Position numbers and translations under genes: made by a program
NCBI RefSeq assembly: GCF_003050905.1
Contig: NZ_QAOT01000020.1
DNA from: Cereibacter_A azotoformans
GTDB taxonomy: Bacteria; Pseudomonadota; Alphaproteobacteria; Rhodobacterales; Rhodobacteraceae
Length of the DNA: 64,000 nt
Strand: one strand, 5' to 3'
Part shown: in pieces, positions 50,851 to 58,282 of the stretch
How the letters are laid out: every line of letters begins with the position of its first letter
Position numbering within the stretch: the stretch's first letter is position 1
The notes under the pieces: generated by a model
What the model was told of the DNA's origin: nothing
Database searches by the model: none
The model's input: the letters and a program-made list of their open reading frames with translations, nothing else

Positions 50851-52029
50851 TCAGAGGCCGGTTTCGGCGGCGATCTGGGCCCGGCTCTTGCGGGCGCGCT
50901 CGGTCGCGGACTTGAGCTGGCCGCAGGCCGCCATGATGTCCTCGCCGCGCGGGGTGCGGATCGGCGAGGCATAGCCCGCCTTGTAGATGATGTCGGCGAA
51001 GGCCGCGATCCGCTCGGGCGTCGAGCGGCGGTAGGGCGCGCCCGGCCACTCGTTGAAGGGGATCAGGTTGATCTTGGAGGGGATGCCCGAGATCAGCTTG
51101 ACCAGCCGCCGCGCGTCAGCGTCGCTGTCGTTGATCCCGTCGAGCATGACATATTCGAAGGTGATCCGCTCGGAGTTCGACAGCCGCGGATAGTCGCGCA
51201 GGCTGTCGAGAAGCGTGCGGATGTTCCAGCGTTTGTTGATCGGAACGAGAATGTCGCGCACCTCATCGGTCGTGGCGTGGAACGAGATGGCAAGCTGGCA
51301 GCCGATCTCTTCGGCCGTGCGCGCGATCTCGGGCACGACGCCCGAGGTCGAGAGCGTGATCCGCCGACGCGAGAGCGAGAGGCCCTCGCCGTCCATCACC
51401 ACCTTCATCGCGTTGCGAACATTCTCGAAATTGTAGAGAGGCTCGCCCATGCCCATCAGCACGAGGTTCGACACAAGCCGCGTCTCGTCCTTGGGTGCGC
51501 CCCGCTCGGGCCATTCGCCGAGATCGTCGCGCACGAGCATGAGCTGGCCCACGATCTCGCCCGCCGTCAGGTTGCGCACCAGCTTCTGCGTGCCGGTGTG
51601 GCAGAAGGAGCAGGTCAGCGTGCAGCCCACCTGAGAGGAAACGCAGAGCGTGCCGCGGCCTTCCTCGGGGATATAGACGGTCTCGACCTCGTGCCCGCCC
51701 GCGATCCGGATGAGATATTTCCGCGTGCCGTCCGCCGAGATCTGCCGGGTCACCACCTCGGGCAGGACGATGGCGAAATGCTCGGCCAGCAGCGCGCGGT
51801 AGTCCTTGGCGAGGTTCGTCATCTGCGCAAAGTCGCGCACGCCCCAGTGATAGACCCACTGCCAGACCTGTCCCATGCGCATCCGGGCCTGCCGCTCGGG
51901 CGTGCCGGCGGCGAGGAGGGCCGCCATCAGTTCTTCGCGCGTGAGGCCCACGATGTTGAGCGGGCCGCCCTCGGGCAGCTTGCGCGGAAGGGTCATTACG
52001 TCCTGGGTGATCGGAGCGGTGGCGGTCAT
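50851..52029 (-). CDS. rlmN: Dual-specificity 23S rRNA/tRNA m2A methyltransferase RlmN
   Basis: This radical SAM enzyme makes 2-methyladenosine at 23S A2503 and tRNA A37. The 4Fe-4S motif is GCTLTCSFCHTG, preceded by TLCVSSQVG. The C-terminal methyl-carrying Cys lies in RGEDIMAACGQLK. The 392-residue length is normal. The start at 52029 follows GAGG by eight bases; the longer frame to 52143 is noncoding and contains a terminator hairpin. YcaQ follows on the same strand. Confidence 0.95.
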   Translation of the reverse strand: MTATAPITQDVMTLPRKLPEGGPLNIVGLTREELMAALLAAGTPERQARMRMGQVWQWVYHWGVRDFAQMTNLAKDYRALLAEHFAIVLPEVVTRQISADGTRKYLIRIAGGHEVETVYIPEEGRGTLCVSSQVGCTLTCSFCHTGTQKLVRNLTAGEIVGQLMLVRDDLGEWPERGAPKDETRLVSNLVLMGMGEPLYNFENVRNAMKVVMDGEGLSLSRRRITLSTSGVVPEIARTAEEIGCQLAISFHATTDEVRDILVPINKRWNIRTLLDSLRDYPRLSNSERITFEYVMLDGINDSDADARRLVKLISGIPSKINLIPFNEWPGAPYRRSTPERIAAFADIIYKAGYASPIRTPRGEDIMAACGQLKSATERARKSRAQIAAETGL

Positions 52030-52107
52030 GGCAATGCCTCGGGAAGCGGGAAGCGCCTGATATAGGGGATTCGGCGCTGAAACGGAACCCGCCGCGCGAC
52101 ATGACGA

Positions 52108-52129
52108 AGCCCCGGCACTGGCCGGGGCT
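52108..52129 (-). terminator. Terminator-like hairpin after the IalB-family gene
   Basis: AGCCCCGGC (52108-52116), a 4-nt loop and GCCGGGGCT (52121-52129) form a perfect 9-bp stem 26 nt downstream of the minus-strand stop at 52155. The following minus-strand sequence TCGTCATG is only slightly U-rich. Confidence 0.5.
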
Positions 52130-52154
52130 CGACAGGGCCGCATCGCAGCCGTGC

Positions 52155-52685
52155 TTACTTGCAGCGCGTCTCGGCGTCGGACATGGCCGCCGTGAAGCCC
52201 GAGAGCGAGAAAGTGTCCTTGGTCTGGGTGCCGCGGGCCGAGCGGGCCGTGAGAACGGCCGTGCTGCCGCGCTTCATCGAGGCGAGCAGCGACGCATCAT
52301 CCTGCGGATTGGCCGGCCAGGCCCACTCGCCGTCGGTGAACAACTCGTAGGTGGTGCCGCCGATATTGACATTGACAGTCGATCCCGGGGCGAAGGGATA
52401 GCCGCCGGTGAAGGAGACCTCGCCCTTCGCGCCAGAGCCGGGGCGATAGGTCACGAACAGCAGGATGTCGCCGCGCCGCACCGAGACGGCCTTGCCGTCC
52501 CGCGTCGCCTCGGTCTGCTTCGGCATCGAGACGCCCCAGCATTCCTTGGGCGAATTCTCGGCGAACACGCTCCAGTCCGTCTTGGTCGCAACCAGATTGT
52601 TGGAAGTCTGCGCGGCCGCACCCGTCGCGAGACCGGCGAGCACAATCGCCGCCGCCGGAAGCAGGCGCCCCATCGTGGTTCTCAT
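52155..52685 (-). CDS. Invasion-associated locus B (IalB) family periplasmic protein
   Basis: The 176-residue protein has a signal peptide (RLLPAAAIVLAGLATGAAAQ) and the IalB-family core: TDWSVFAENSPKECWGVS, GGYPFAPGSTVNVNIGG and a C-terminal Cys (DAETRCK) that may pair with the Cys in KECWG. IalB was named in Bartonella, where it aids erythrocyte entry, but it is widespread in free-living alphaproteobacteria, where its role is unclear. GGAGG lies ten bases before the ATG; a second ATG at 52673 is possible. A hairpin terminator separates it from rlmN. Confidence 0.82.
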   Translation of the reverse strand: MRTTMGRLLPAAAIVLAGLATGAAAQTSNNLVATKTDWSVFAENSPKECWGVSMPKQTEATRDGKAVSVRRGDILLFVTYRPGSGAKGEVSFTGGYPFAPGSTVNVNIGGTTYELFTDGEWAWPANPQDDASLLASMKRGSTAVLTARSARGTQTKDTFSLSGFTAAMSDAETRCK

Positions 52686-52851
52686 GTCGTTACAGCCTCC
52701 AGCTGCCAGTGCCTCTGCCCGCTCTACGCCGCCTTGAGGCGACCTTTTCCAGTAGCGCAGGCCGTTTCAACCCGATAACGCTTCATAGCGCAAGCATCGG
52801 GCCGGTAAAAAGCCCCCTTGGGCACAAAATCGCGCAGCTGTGAGAGGAGCC

Positions 52852-53841
52852 ATGACAGGTCCCGTGAAGATGGTCGAACTCTGGCGCGGCGGCCTGCTCG
52901 AAAGCTGGCATGTCGGTCATGCGGCGGTTTGGAGCGCGGATGCGGGCCTGATCGAGCATTGGGGCGAGCCGGAGACGGTGATCTTCCCCCGCTCGTCCTG
53001 CAAGATGCTGCAGGCGCTGCCCCTGCTGGAGAGCGGCGCGGGCGAGGGTCTGTCGTCCGAGCGTCTGGCGCTGGCCTGTGCGAGCCATCAGGGGTCGGAG
53101 CGTCACACCCGTCAGGTCGGACGCTGGCTCTCGGAGCTGGGACTGGGTGAGGGCGACCTGCGGTGCGGGGCCCACATGCCCGCCGACGTGGCCGAGCGTG
53201 ACCGGCTGGTCCGGGCGCATGAGGCGCCGTGCCAGCTTCACAACAACTGCTCGGGCAAACATGCCGGGTTCCTGATGCTCTCGCAGCGTCTGAAGGCCGG
53301 GCCGGAGTATGTCGAGATCGACCATCCGGTGCAGCGTGCGGTGCGCGCCGCCTTCGAGGAGGTGACGGGCGAGGAGAGCCCGGGCTTCGGGATTGACGGC
53401 TGCTCGGCGCCGAACTTTGCCACCACGGTTGCGGGGCTGGCGCGGGCGATGGCCTTCTTTGCCGCGGCCTCCGCGGGCGGCGGTGCGCGTGAGAGGGCGG
53501 CCGCGCGGCTGGTCGAGGCCATGATCGCCCATCCCGATCTGGTCGCCGGAGAGGGACGCGCCTGCACCGAGCTGATGCGCGCGATGCGCGGGCGGGCCGC
53601 GATCAAGACTGGCGCCGAGGCGGTCTTTGTCGCCATCGTGCCGGAAAAGCGGCTGGGAATCGCGCTGAAGATCGTCGATGGCGCGACCCGCGCCTCCGAG
53701 GCCGCCATTGCGGCGCTTCTGGTGCGGCATGGGATGCTGGACGCCGGGCATCCGGCCACGCTCAAGCGGCTGAACGCGGTGCAGAGCAACTGGCGCGGCA
53801 TCGAGACCGGGATCATCCGCAAGGCCGAGGGCTTTGCCTGA
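52852..53841 (+). CDS. L-asparaginase II (rhizobial class 3 type)
   Basis: The 329-residue protein fits the asparaginase II family (PF06089), unrelated to the E. coli enzymes. Its two SxxK motifs are PRSSCKMLQALPLL (near residue 48) and NNCSGKHAGFLML, with GIDGCSAPNF containing the conserved metal/substrate Cys. It should hydrolyse asparagine to aspartate and ammonia. No signal peptide is present, so it is cytoplasmic. The start is uncertain between GTG 52840, ATG 52852 and ATG 52870; AGGAG is only two bases from 52852. Confidence 0.85.
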   Translation: MTGPVKMVELWRGGLLESWHVGHAAVWSADAGLIEHWGEPETVIFPRSSCKMLQALPLLESGAGEGLSSERLALACASHQGSERHTRQVGRWLSELGLGEGDLRCGAHMPADVAERDRLVRAHEAPCQLHNNCSGKHAGFLMLSQRLKAGPEYVEIDHPVQRAVRAAFEEVTGEESPGFGIDGCSAPNFATTVAGLARAMAFFAAASAGGGARERAAARLVEAMIAHPDLVAGEGRACTELMRAMRGRAAIKTGAEAVFVAIVPEKRLGIALKIVDGATRASEAAIAALLVRHGMLDAGHPATLKRLNAVQSNWRGIETGIIRKAEGFA

Positions 53842-53874
53842 GTCCGGGCGCCGCGACCCAGGGCAATGGGCCGA

Positions 53875-53902
53875 CGGAAGCCCCGGCAGAGCGGGGCTTC
53901 CG
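53875..53902 (+). terminator. Terminator of the asparaginase gene
   Basis: An 11-bp stem, CGGAAGCCCCG (53875-53885) with CGGGGCTTCCG (53892-53902), closes a GCAGAG loop 33 nt after the stop and is followed by CGGGTCTCTT. Confidence 0.65.
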
Positions 53903-54133
53903 CGGGTCTCTTATGCCGGGCCGGCGGCAGACAGGGGACAGCTTGTGCCGCCGCCGGGTGTCCGGTCACTCGCTACGTGACGGGAAGTTGCCGCAGGAAT
54001 GCGGCCGCGCAACGGTCGATCCGGGGCGTTTTCCGGGCGCTCTCGCGGCCGCCCGGCAGGAGGTGTCCGGATAGCCGCGCGGTGGCGGGCAAGCGGGCTT
54101 GCCATGCCTCGCCGATTGCGTCAGCCTCGTGAC
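53903..54133. other. Gene-free gap before the DUF2794 gene
   Basis: The 231 nt after the asparaginase terminator contain one small stem, GGCAAGC-GG-GCTTGCC (54088-54103). I see no ORF with a ribosome site, no promoter of quality and no repeat shared with other gaps. Confidence 0.5.
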
Positions 54134-54475
54134 ATGACCGTGCAGCCGCCGAACCCGTTCGCTTCGCACCTCCCCGATCAGGTGAGCTTCGACCGGCACG
54201 AGCTGGGGCGGATCCTGGCCCTCTATGGCCGCATGGTGGCGCTGGGCGAGTGGCGCGACTACGGCATCTCGCATCTGCGCGACGTGGCGGTCTTCTCGAT
54301 CTTCCGGCGCACGGCCGAGAATGCCCTTTATCGGATTGAGAAAAGGCCCCGGTTGCGCGGGCGGCAGGGCATGTATGCGGTGGTCGGCATGGATGGCCAG
54401 ATCCTCCGGCGCGGCCAGGATCTGGCGCAGGTGCTGCGCGTGCTGGAGAGAAAGTTGATCCGGCCGGTGGAGTGA
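54134..54475 (+). CDS. DUF2794 family protein
   Basis: The 113-residue protein matches the alphaproteobacterial DUF2794 pattern: VSFDRHELGRILALYGRMVA, GEWRDYGISHLRDVAVFSIF, YRIEKRPRLRGRQGMYAVVG and ILRRGQDLAQVLRVLERKL. The family is nearly always single-copy and conserved in the class, with no known function. There is no signal peptide or membrane segment. The ATG at 54134 is chosen because homology begins about there; the frame is open further upstream, but that part is not protein-like. It converges with the LOG gene. Confidence 0.82.
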   Translation: MTVQPPNPFASHLPDQVSFDRHELGRILALYGRMVALGEWRDYGISHLRDVAVFSIFRRTAENALYRIEKRPRLRGRQGMYAVVGMDGQILRRGQDLAQVLRVLERKLIRPVE

Positions 54476-54491
54476 CGCGGCGGGAGGGCCG

Positions 54492-55298
54492 TCACTCCCA
54501 TTCGTCCAGAGCGTCCAGCGCCTCGTCCGCGGTCTCGACAAAGCGGAAATGCCGCAGATCCTCGGGGGAGATGGTCCCGATCTCGGCCAGCGCCTGCCAG
54601 TTGATGATCTTCTCCCAGAAATCGCGCCCGAAGAGCAGGAACGGGATCGGTTTCATCCGCTTGGTCTGGATCAGCGTCAGACTCTCGAACATCTCGTCAA
54701 GCGTGCCGAAGCCGCCCGGAAAGACCACGACCGCGCGGGCGCGCATCAGGAAATGCATCTTGCGCACCGCGAAATAGTGGAAGTTGAACGACAGGTCCGG
54801 CGTCACATAGGCGTTCGGCGCCTGTTCGTGCGGCAGCACGATGTTCAGCCCGATGGACTGGCCGCCCGCCTCATGCGCGCCGAGGTTCCCCGCCTCCATC
54901 ACGCCGGGCCCGCCGCCCGTGACGATCACGAGTTCGCGGCCGTAGGTTTCCATGCTGCGCTCTGTCACGGCGCGGGCGAATTTCCGCGCTTCCTCGTAGT
55001 AGGGTGCCAGCGAGGCCAGCCCTTCGGTCGTGCTGTCCTTCCGCTCGGGCGAGGGGATGCGGGCGCCCCCGAACATGACGACCGTCGAGACGATCCCACG
55101 CTCGTCCATCACGATCTGCGGTTTCATCAGCTCAAGCTGAAGGCGCACGGGACGCAACTCGTCCCGCATGAGAAATTCCGGGTCCGCGAAGGCGAGCCGG
55201 TAGGCGGGCGCGCGGCTTTGCGGCGTGTCCGGCACGCGATGGGCGGTTTCCATGTCCTGCGAACTGTCGCGGAACGGGTGGCGGCGGTCGTCTTTCAT
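54492..55298 (-). CDS. LOG family protein (TIGR00730 Rossmann-fold nucleotide-binding)
   Basis: The 268-residue protein has the LOG motifs VTGGGPGVMEAGNLGA and PGGFGTLDEMFE, which in plants and bacteria define cytokinin-riboside-5'-monophosphate phosphoribohydrolases and related nucleotide hydrolases (for example PpnN-like). The N-terminal extension of about 80 residues is longer than the small LOG proteins. The natural substrate here is unknown. AAGGA lies six bases before the ATG at 55298. It is divergent from dapD with an 83-nt gap. Confidence 0.85.
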   Translation of the reverse strand: MKDDRRHPFRDSSQDMETAHRVPDTPQSRAPAYRLAFADPEFLMRDELRPVRLQLELMKPQIVMDERGIVSTVVMFGGARIPSPERKDSTTEGLASLAPYYEEARKFARAVTERSMETYGRELVIVTGGGPGVMEAGNLGAHEAGGQSIGLNIVLPHEQAPNAYVTPDLSFNFHYFAVRKMHFLMRARAVVVFPGGFGTLDEMFESLTLIQTKRMKPIPFLLFGRDFWEKIINWQALAEIGTISPEDLRHFRFVETADEALDALDEWE

Positions 55299-55381
55299 GA
55301 TGATCCTTCGGCGCATTGCGGCGAATGGGGCCAGCCTTTATAGGCTTCGGGGGTAAAGAACCACGAAAAAGGGTGATCCGC

Positions 55382-56206
55382 ATGTCGTATTCCGCGCTCG
55401 AAGCCGCCATCGAAGCCGCCTGGGAGGCGCGCGACACGATCACCCCCGCCACCAAGGGCGAGGCGCGCGACGCCGTCGAGGCGACGCTCGAGGCGCTCGA
55501 CAAGGGCAGTCTGCGGGTCGCCGAAAAGCGCGGCGCCGACTGGCATGTGAACCAGTGGGCCAAGAAGGCGGTGCTGCTCGGCTTCCGGCTGAAGGACATG
55601 GACGTGCAGACGGGCGGCCCGCAGGGCGGCACCTGGTGGGACAAGGTGGACAGCAAGTTCGCCCAGTGGGGCGAGGCGCAGTGGAAGGCCGCGGGCTTCC
55701 GCGCGGTGCCGAACTGTATCGTCCGCCGCTCGGCCTATATCGCCAAGGGCGTGGTGCTGATGCCTTCGTTCGTGAACCTCGGCGCCTATGTCGATGAAGG
55801 CACGATGGTGGACACCTGGGCCACCGTCGGCTCCTGCGCGCAGATCGGCAAGAACGTGCATCTCTCGGGCGGCGTGGGCATCGGCGGCGTGCTGGAACCG
55901 ATGCAGGCGGGGCCGACGATCATCGAGGACAACTGCTTCATCGGCGCCCGCTCGGAGGTGGTCGAGGGCTGCATCGTCCGCGAAGGCTCGGTGCTGGGCA
56001 TGGGGGTCTTCATCGGCAAGTCGACGAAGATCGTGGACCGCGAGACCGGCGAGGTCATGTATGGCGAGGTCCCGGCCGGTTCGGTCGTCGTCGCGGGCTC
56101 GATGCCGTCGAAGGGCGGGGTGAACCTCTATTGCGCGGTGATCGTGAAGCGCGTCGATGCGCAGACGCGGTCGAAGACCTCGATCAACGAGCTGTTGCGC
56201 GACTGA
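55382..56206 (+). CDS. dapD: Tetrahydrodipicolinate N-succinyltransferase
   Basis: DapD makes N-succinyl-2-amino-6-oxopimelate in the succinylase route to DAP and lysine. The 274-residue protein has an N-terminal helical domain and a left-handed beta-helix of hexapeptide repeats (MPSFVNLGAYVDEGTMVDTW, AQIGKNVHLSGGVGIGGVLE, NCFIGARSEVVEGCIV). The length is standard. AAGGGTGA precedes the ATG. A hypothetical gene and dapE follow on the same strand, forming a DAP operon with a GNAT gene. Confidence 0.97.
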   Translation: MSYSALEAAIEAAWEARDTITPATKGEARDAVEATLEALDKGSLRVAEKRGADWHVNQWAKKAVLLGFRLKDMDVQTGGPQGGTWWDKVDSKFAQWGEAQWKAAGFRAVPNCIVRRSAYIAKGVVLMPSFVNLGAYVDEGTMVDTWATVGSCAQIGKNVHLSGGVGIGGVLEPMQAGPTIIEDNCFIGARSEVVEGCIVREGSVLGMGVFIGKSTKIVDRETGEVMYGEVPAGSVVVAGSMPSKGGVNLYCAVIVKRVDAQTRSKTSINELLRD

Positions 56207-56292
56207 TCCGGCGGGCGGACGCAGGAGGTGGCGCCCTTGCGCGGGCCGCCGTTTCCTGCGAACCCGTGCCGGAGACCAAGGGAGGGACGCCC

Positions 56293-56625
56293 ATGGCGGA
56301 CGAGAAGAAGCCGAAGCGGCCGCAGCAGGTCTATACGCTGGTGATCGAGGTCGGCCGCTGTGAGGGGGACGGGCTTCCGAAGGATGCCACCGGCGCGGCC
56401 CTCATCTGCTACGCCAGCGGCGTGGACGAGGCCGAGGCCGTGCGCGAGACGGTGGCGCTGCTCAAGACCGCCGAGATGGCGCCGCTGGATGTGTCGGGCT
56501 ACGGCACGCTTGAAGAGCGGCTCGCCAATGGCGACGAGATCGACGAGGAAGAGCGCGCGCTGATGCAGAGGGCGCTTGCCGAGAATTCGGTCGTCGTGGC
56601 GCAGGTGACGCCCTTCTACGACTGA
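56293..56625 (+). CDS. Conserved hypothetical acidic protein in the dap operon
   Basis: I do not recognise a named family for this 110-residue protein. It reads MADEKKPKRPQQVYTLVIEV, then a mixed alpha/beta body with CYASGVDEAEAVRETVALLK, and ends ENSVVVAQVTPFYD. It is acidic with no signal or membrane segment. GGAGGG lies eight bases before the ATG at 56293. Its location between dapD and dapE (57 nt to dapE) suggests co-transcription with DAP synthesis, but gives no function. Confidence 0.75.
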   Translation: MADEKKPKRPQQVYTLVIEVGRCEGDGLPKDATGAALICYASGVDEAEAVRETVALLKTAEMAPLDVSGYGTLEERLANGDEIDEEERALMQRALAENSVVVAQVTPFYD

Positions 56626-56681
56626 CCCGTTTGCGGATCGCCCCGACGGCGGCGACCGCACCGATCTGCCCGGAGACCCAG

Positions 56682-57824
56682 ATGCCCCTCGATCCCGTCG
56701 CGCTGACCGCCGACCTCGTCCGCTGCCCCTCGGTGACGCCCGAGGAGGGCGGGGCGCTCGTCCTGCTCGAGCGGATCCTGACCGAGGCGGGTTTCGACTG
56801 CCGGCGGGTGGACCGGAACGGCGTGCCGAACCTCTTTGCGCGCTGGGGGCGCAAGGGCGCCAACCGGACCTTCGGCTTCAACGGCCATACGGATGTGGTG
56901 CCGGTGGGCGATGCCGCCGCCTGGACCCGCGACCCGTTCGGCGGCGAGATCGCGGACGGCTGGCTCTGGGGGCGGGGCGCCACCGACATGAAGTCGGGCG
57001 TTGCGGCCTTCGTGGCGGCGGCGGTGGATTTCGTTCAGGAGACACCGCCCGACGGGGCCGTGATCCTGACGATCACCGGCGACGAGGAGGGCGACTCGGT
57101 GGACGGGACGACGGCCCTTCTCGACTGGATGGCGACCGAGGGCGAGGCGATGACGGTCTGCCTCGTGGGGGAACCGACCTGCCCCGAGCGGCTGGGCGAG
57201 ATGATGAAGATTGGCCGCCGCGGCTCGATGACGGCTTTTTTCACCGCACGCGGGGTGCAGGGTCATTCGGCCTATCCGCAGCGGGCGAAGAACCCGGTTT
57301 CGGCGATGGCGCGGCTGATCGACCGACTCTCCTCGCACGAACTGGACAAGGGCACCGAGCATTTCGATCCCTCCACGCTTGCCGTGACCACCATCGACAC
57401 CGGCAACCCGGCCACCAACGTGATCCCGGCGCTCTGCCGGGCCACGGTGAATATCCGTTTCAACGACCGGCACAGCGGCGCCAGCCTGATCCGCTGGCTT
57501 GAGCAGGAGGCCGCGGAGGTGGCGGCGGAGACCGGGGTCGAGATCGGCCTCAGCGCGAAGATCTCGGGCGAGAGCTTCCTGACGCCGCCGGGCGAGCTTT
57601 CGGAGCTTGTGGCCCGTGCGGTCGAGGCCGAGACCGGCCTCCGGCCCGAGCCCTCGACCTCGGGGGGCACCTCGGACGCGCGCTTCGTGCGCGCCCATTG
57701 CCCGGTGGTGGAGTTCGGCCTCGTCGGCAAGACCATGCATCAGGTCGATGAGCGGGTCGAGGTGGCGCAGATCGAACCGCTCAAGGCCATCTACAAGCGC
57801 ATCCTGAAAGATTATTTCACATGA
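56682..57824 (+). CDS. dapE: Succinyl-diaminopimelate desuccinylase
   Basis: DapE releases LL-DAP from N-succinyl-LL-DAP. The 380-residue M20 metallohydrolase shows its zinc ligands in FGFNGHTDVVPVGD and WGRGATDMKSG, the catalytic Glu in TGDEEGDSVDG, and the C-terminal His ligand in VGKTMHQVDE. The dimerisation domain lies at about residues 178-290. The start at 56682 has GGAGA six bases upstream; the upstream in-frame ATG at 56631 overlaps the previous gene end. The stop overlaps the GNAT gene by 4 nt. Confidence 0.96.
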   Translation: MPLDPVALTADLVRCPSVTPEEGGALVLLERILTEAGFDCRRVDRNGVPNLFARWGRKGANRTFGFNGHTDVVPVGDAAAWTRDPFGGEIADGWLWGRGATDMKSGVAAFVAAAVDFVQETPPDGAVILTITGDEEGDSVDGTTALLDWMATEGEAMTVCLVGEPTCPERLGEMMKIGRRGSMTAFFTARGVQGHSAYPQRAKNPVSAMARLIDRLSSHELDKGTEHFDPSTLAVTTIDTGNPATNVIPALCRATVNIRFNDRHSGASLIRWLEQEAAEVAAETGVEIGLSAKISGESFLTPPGELSELVARAVEAETGLRPEPSTSGGTSDARFVRAHCPVVEFGLVGKTMHQVDERVEVAQIEPLKAIYKRILKDYFT

Positions 57825-58237
57825 AGATCGAACGCACGCGTGACGTCGATGCCTGCCGGGCGCTGCGGCGGGCGGTCTTCATCGAGGAGCAGGGCGTGTC
57901 CGAGGCCGACGAGATCGACGATCTGGACGGTGAGGCGATCCATCTGCTGGCCACCGACGACGGCCGGGCGGTCGGCACCGCGCGCCTGCTGATCCGGGGC
58001 GAGACCGGCAAGATCGGCCGGGTCTGCGTGCTGGCCGAATGCCGGGGCAGGGGCGTCGGCGCGGCCCTGATCCGTGCCGCGGTGGCCGAACTTGGGCAAG
58101 AGCCGGGCCTCCGCCAGCTCAGGCTCGGGTCGCAGACCCACGCCATGGGGTTCTACGCCAAGCTGGGCTTCCGGCCGGTGGGCCAGGATTATCTCGACGC
58201 GGGCATCCCCCACCGCGACATGGTGCTGGACCTCTGA
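57821..58237 (+). CDS. GNAT family N-acetyltransferase
   Basis: The 138-residue protein has the GNAT acetyl-CoA motif in IGRVCVLAECRGRGVGAALI (V/I-x-x-R-G-x-G-x-A) and the C-terminal GFYAKLGFRPVGQDYLDAGI. It resembles the ElaA/YjcF-type subgroup (VFIEEQGVSEADEIDDLDGE). The acceptor is unknown. The 4-nt overlap with dapE implies coupled translation, which may only reflect operon packing. Confidence 0.87.
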   Translation: MKIERTRDVDACRALRRAVFIEEQGVSEADEIDDLDGEAIHLLATDDGRAVGTARLLIRGETGKIGRVCVLAECRGRGVGAALIRAAVAELGQEPGLRQLRLGSQTHAMGFYAKLGFRPVGQDYLDAGIPHRDMVLDL

Positions 58238-58282
58238 GGCTTTGCGGATGACGAGTCCCGCGGCCCGTGCTAGGCCAGAACG

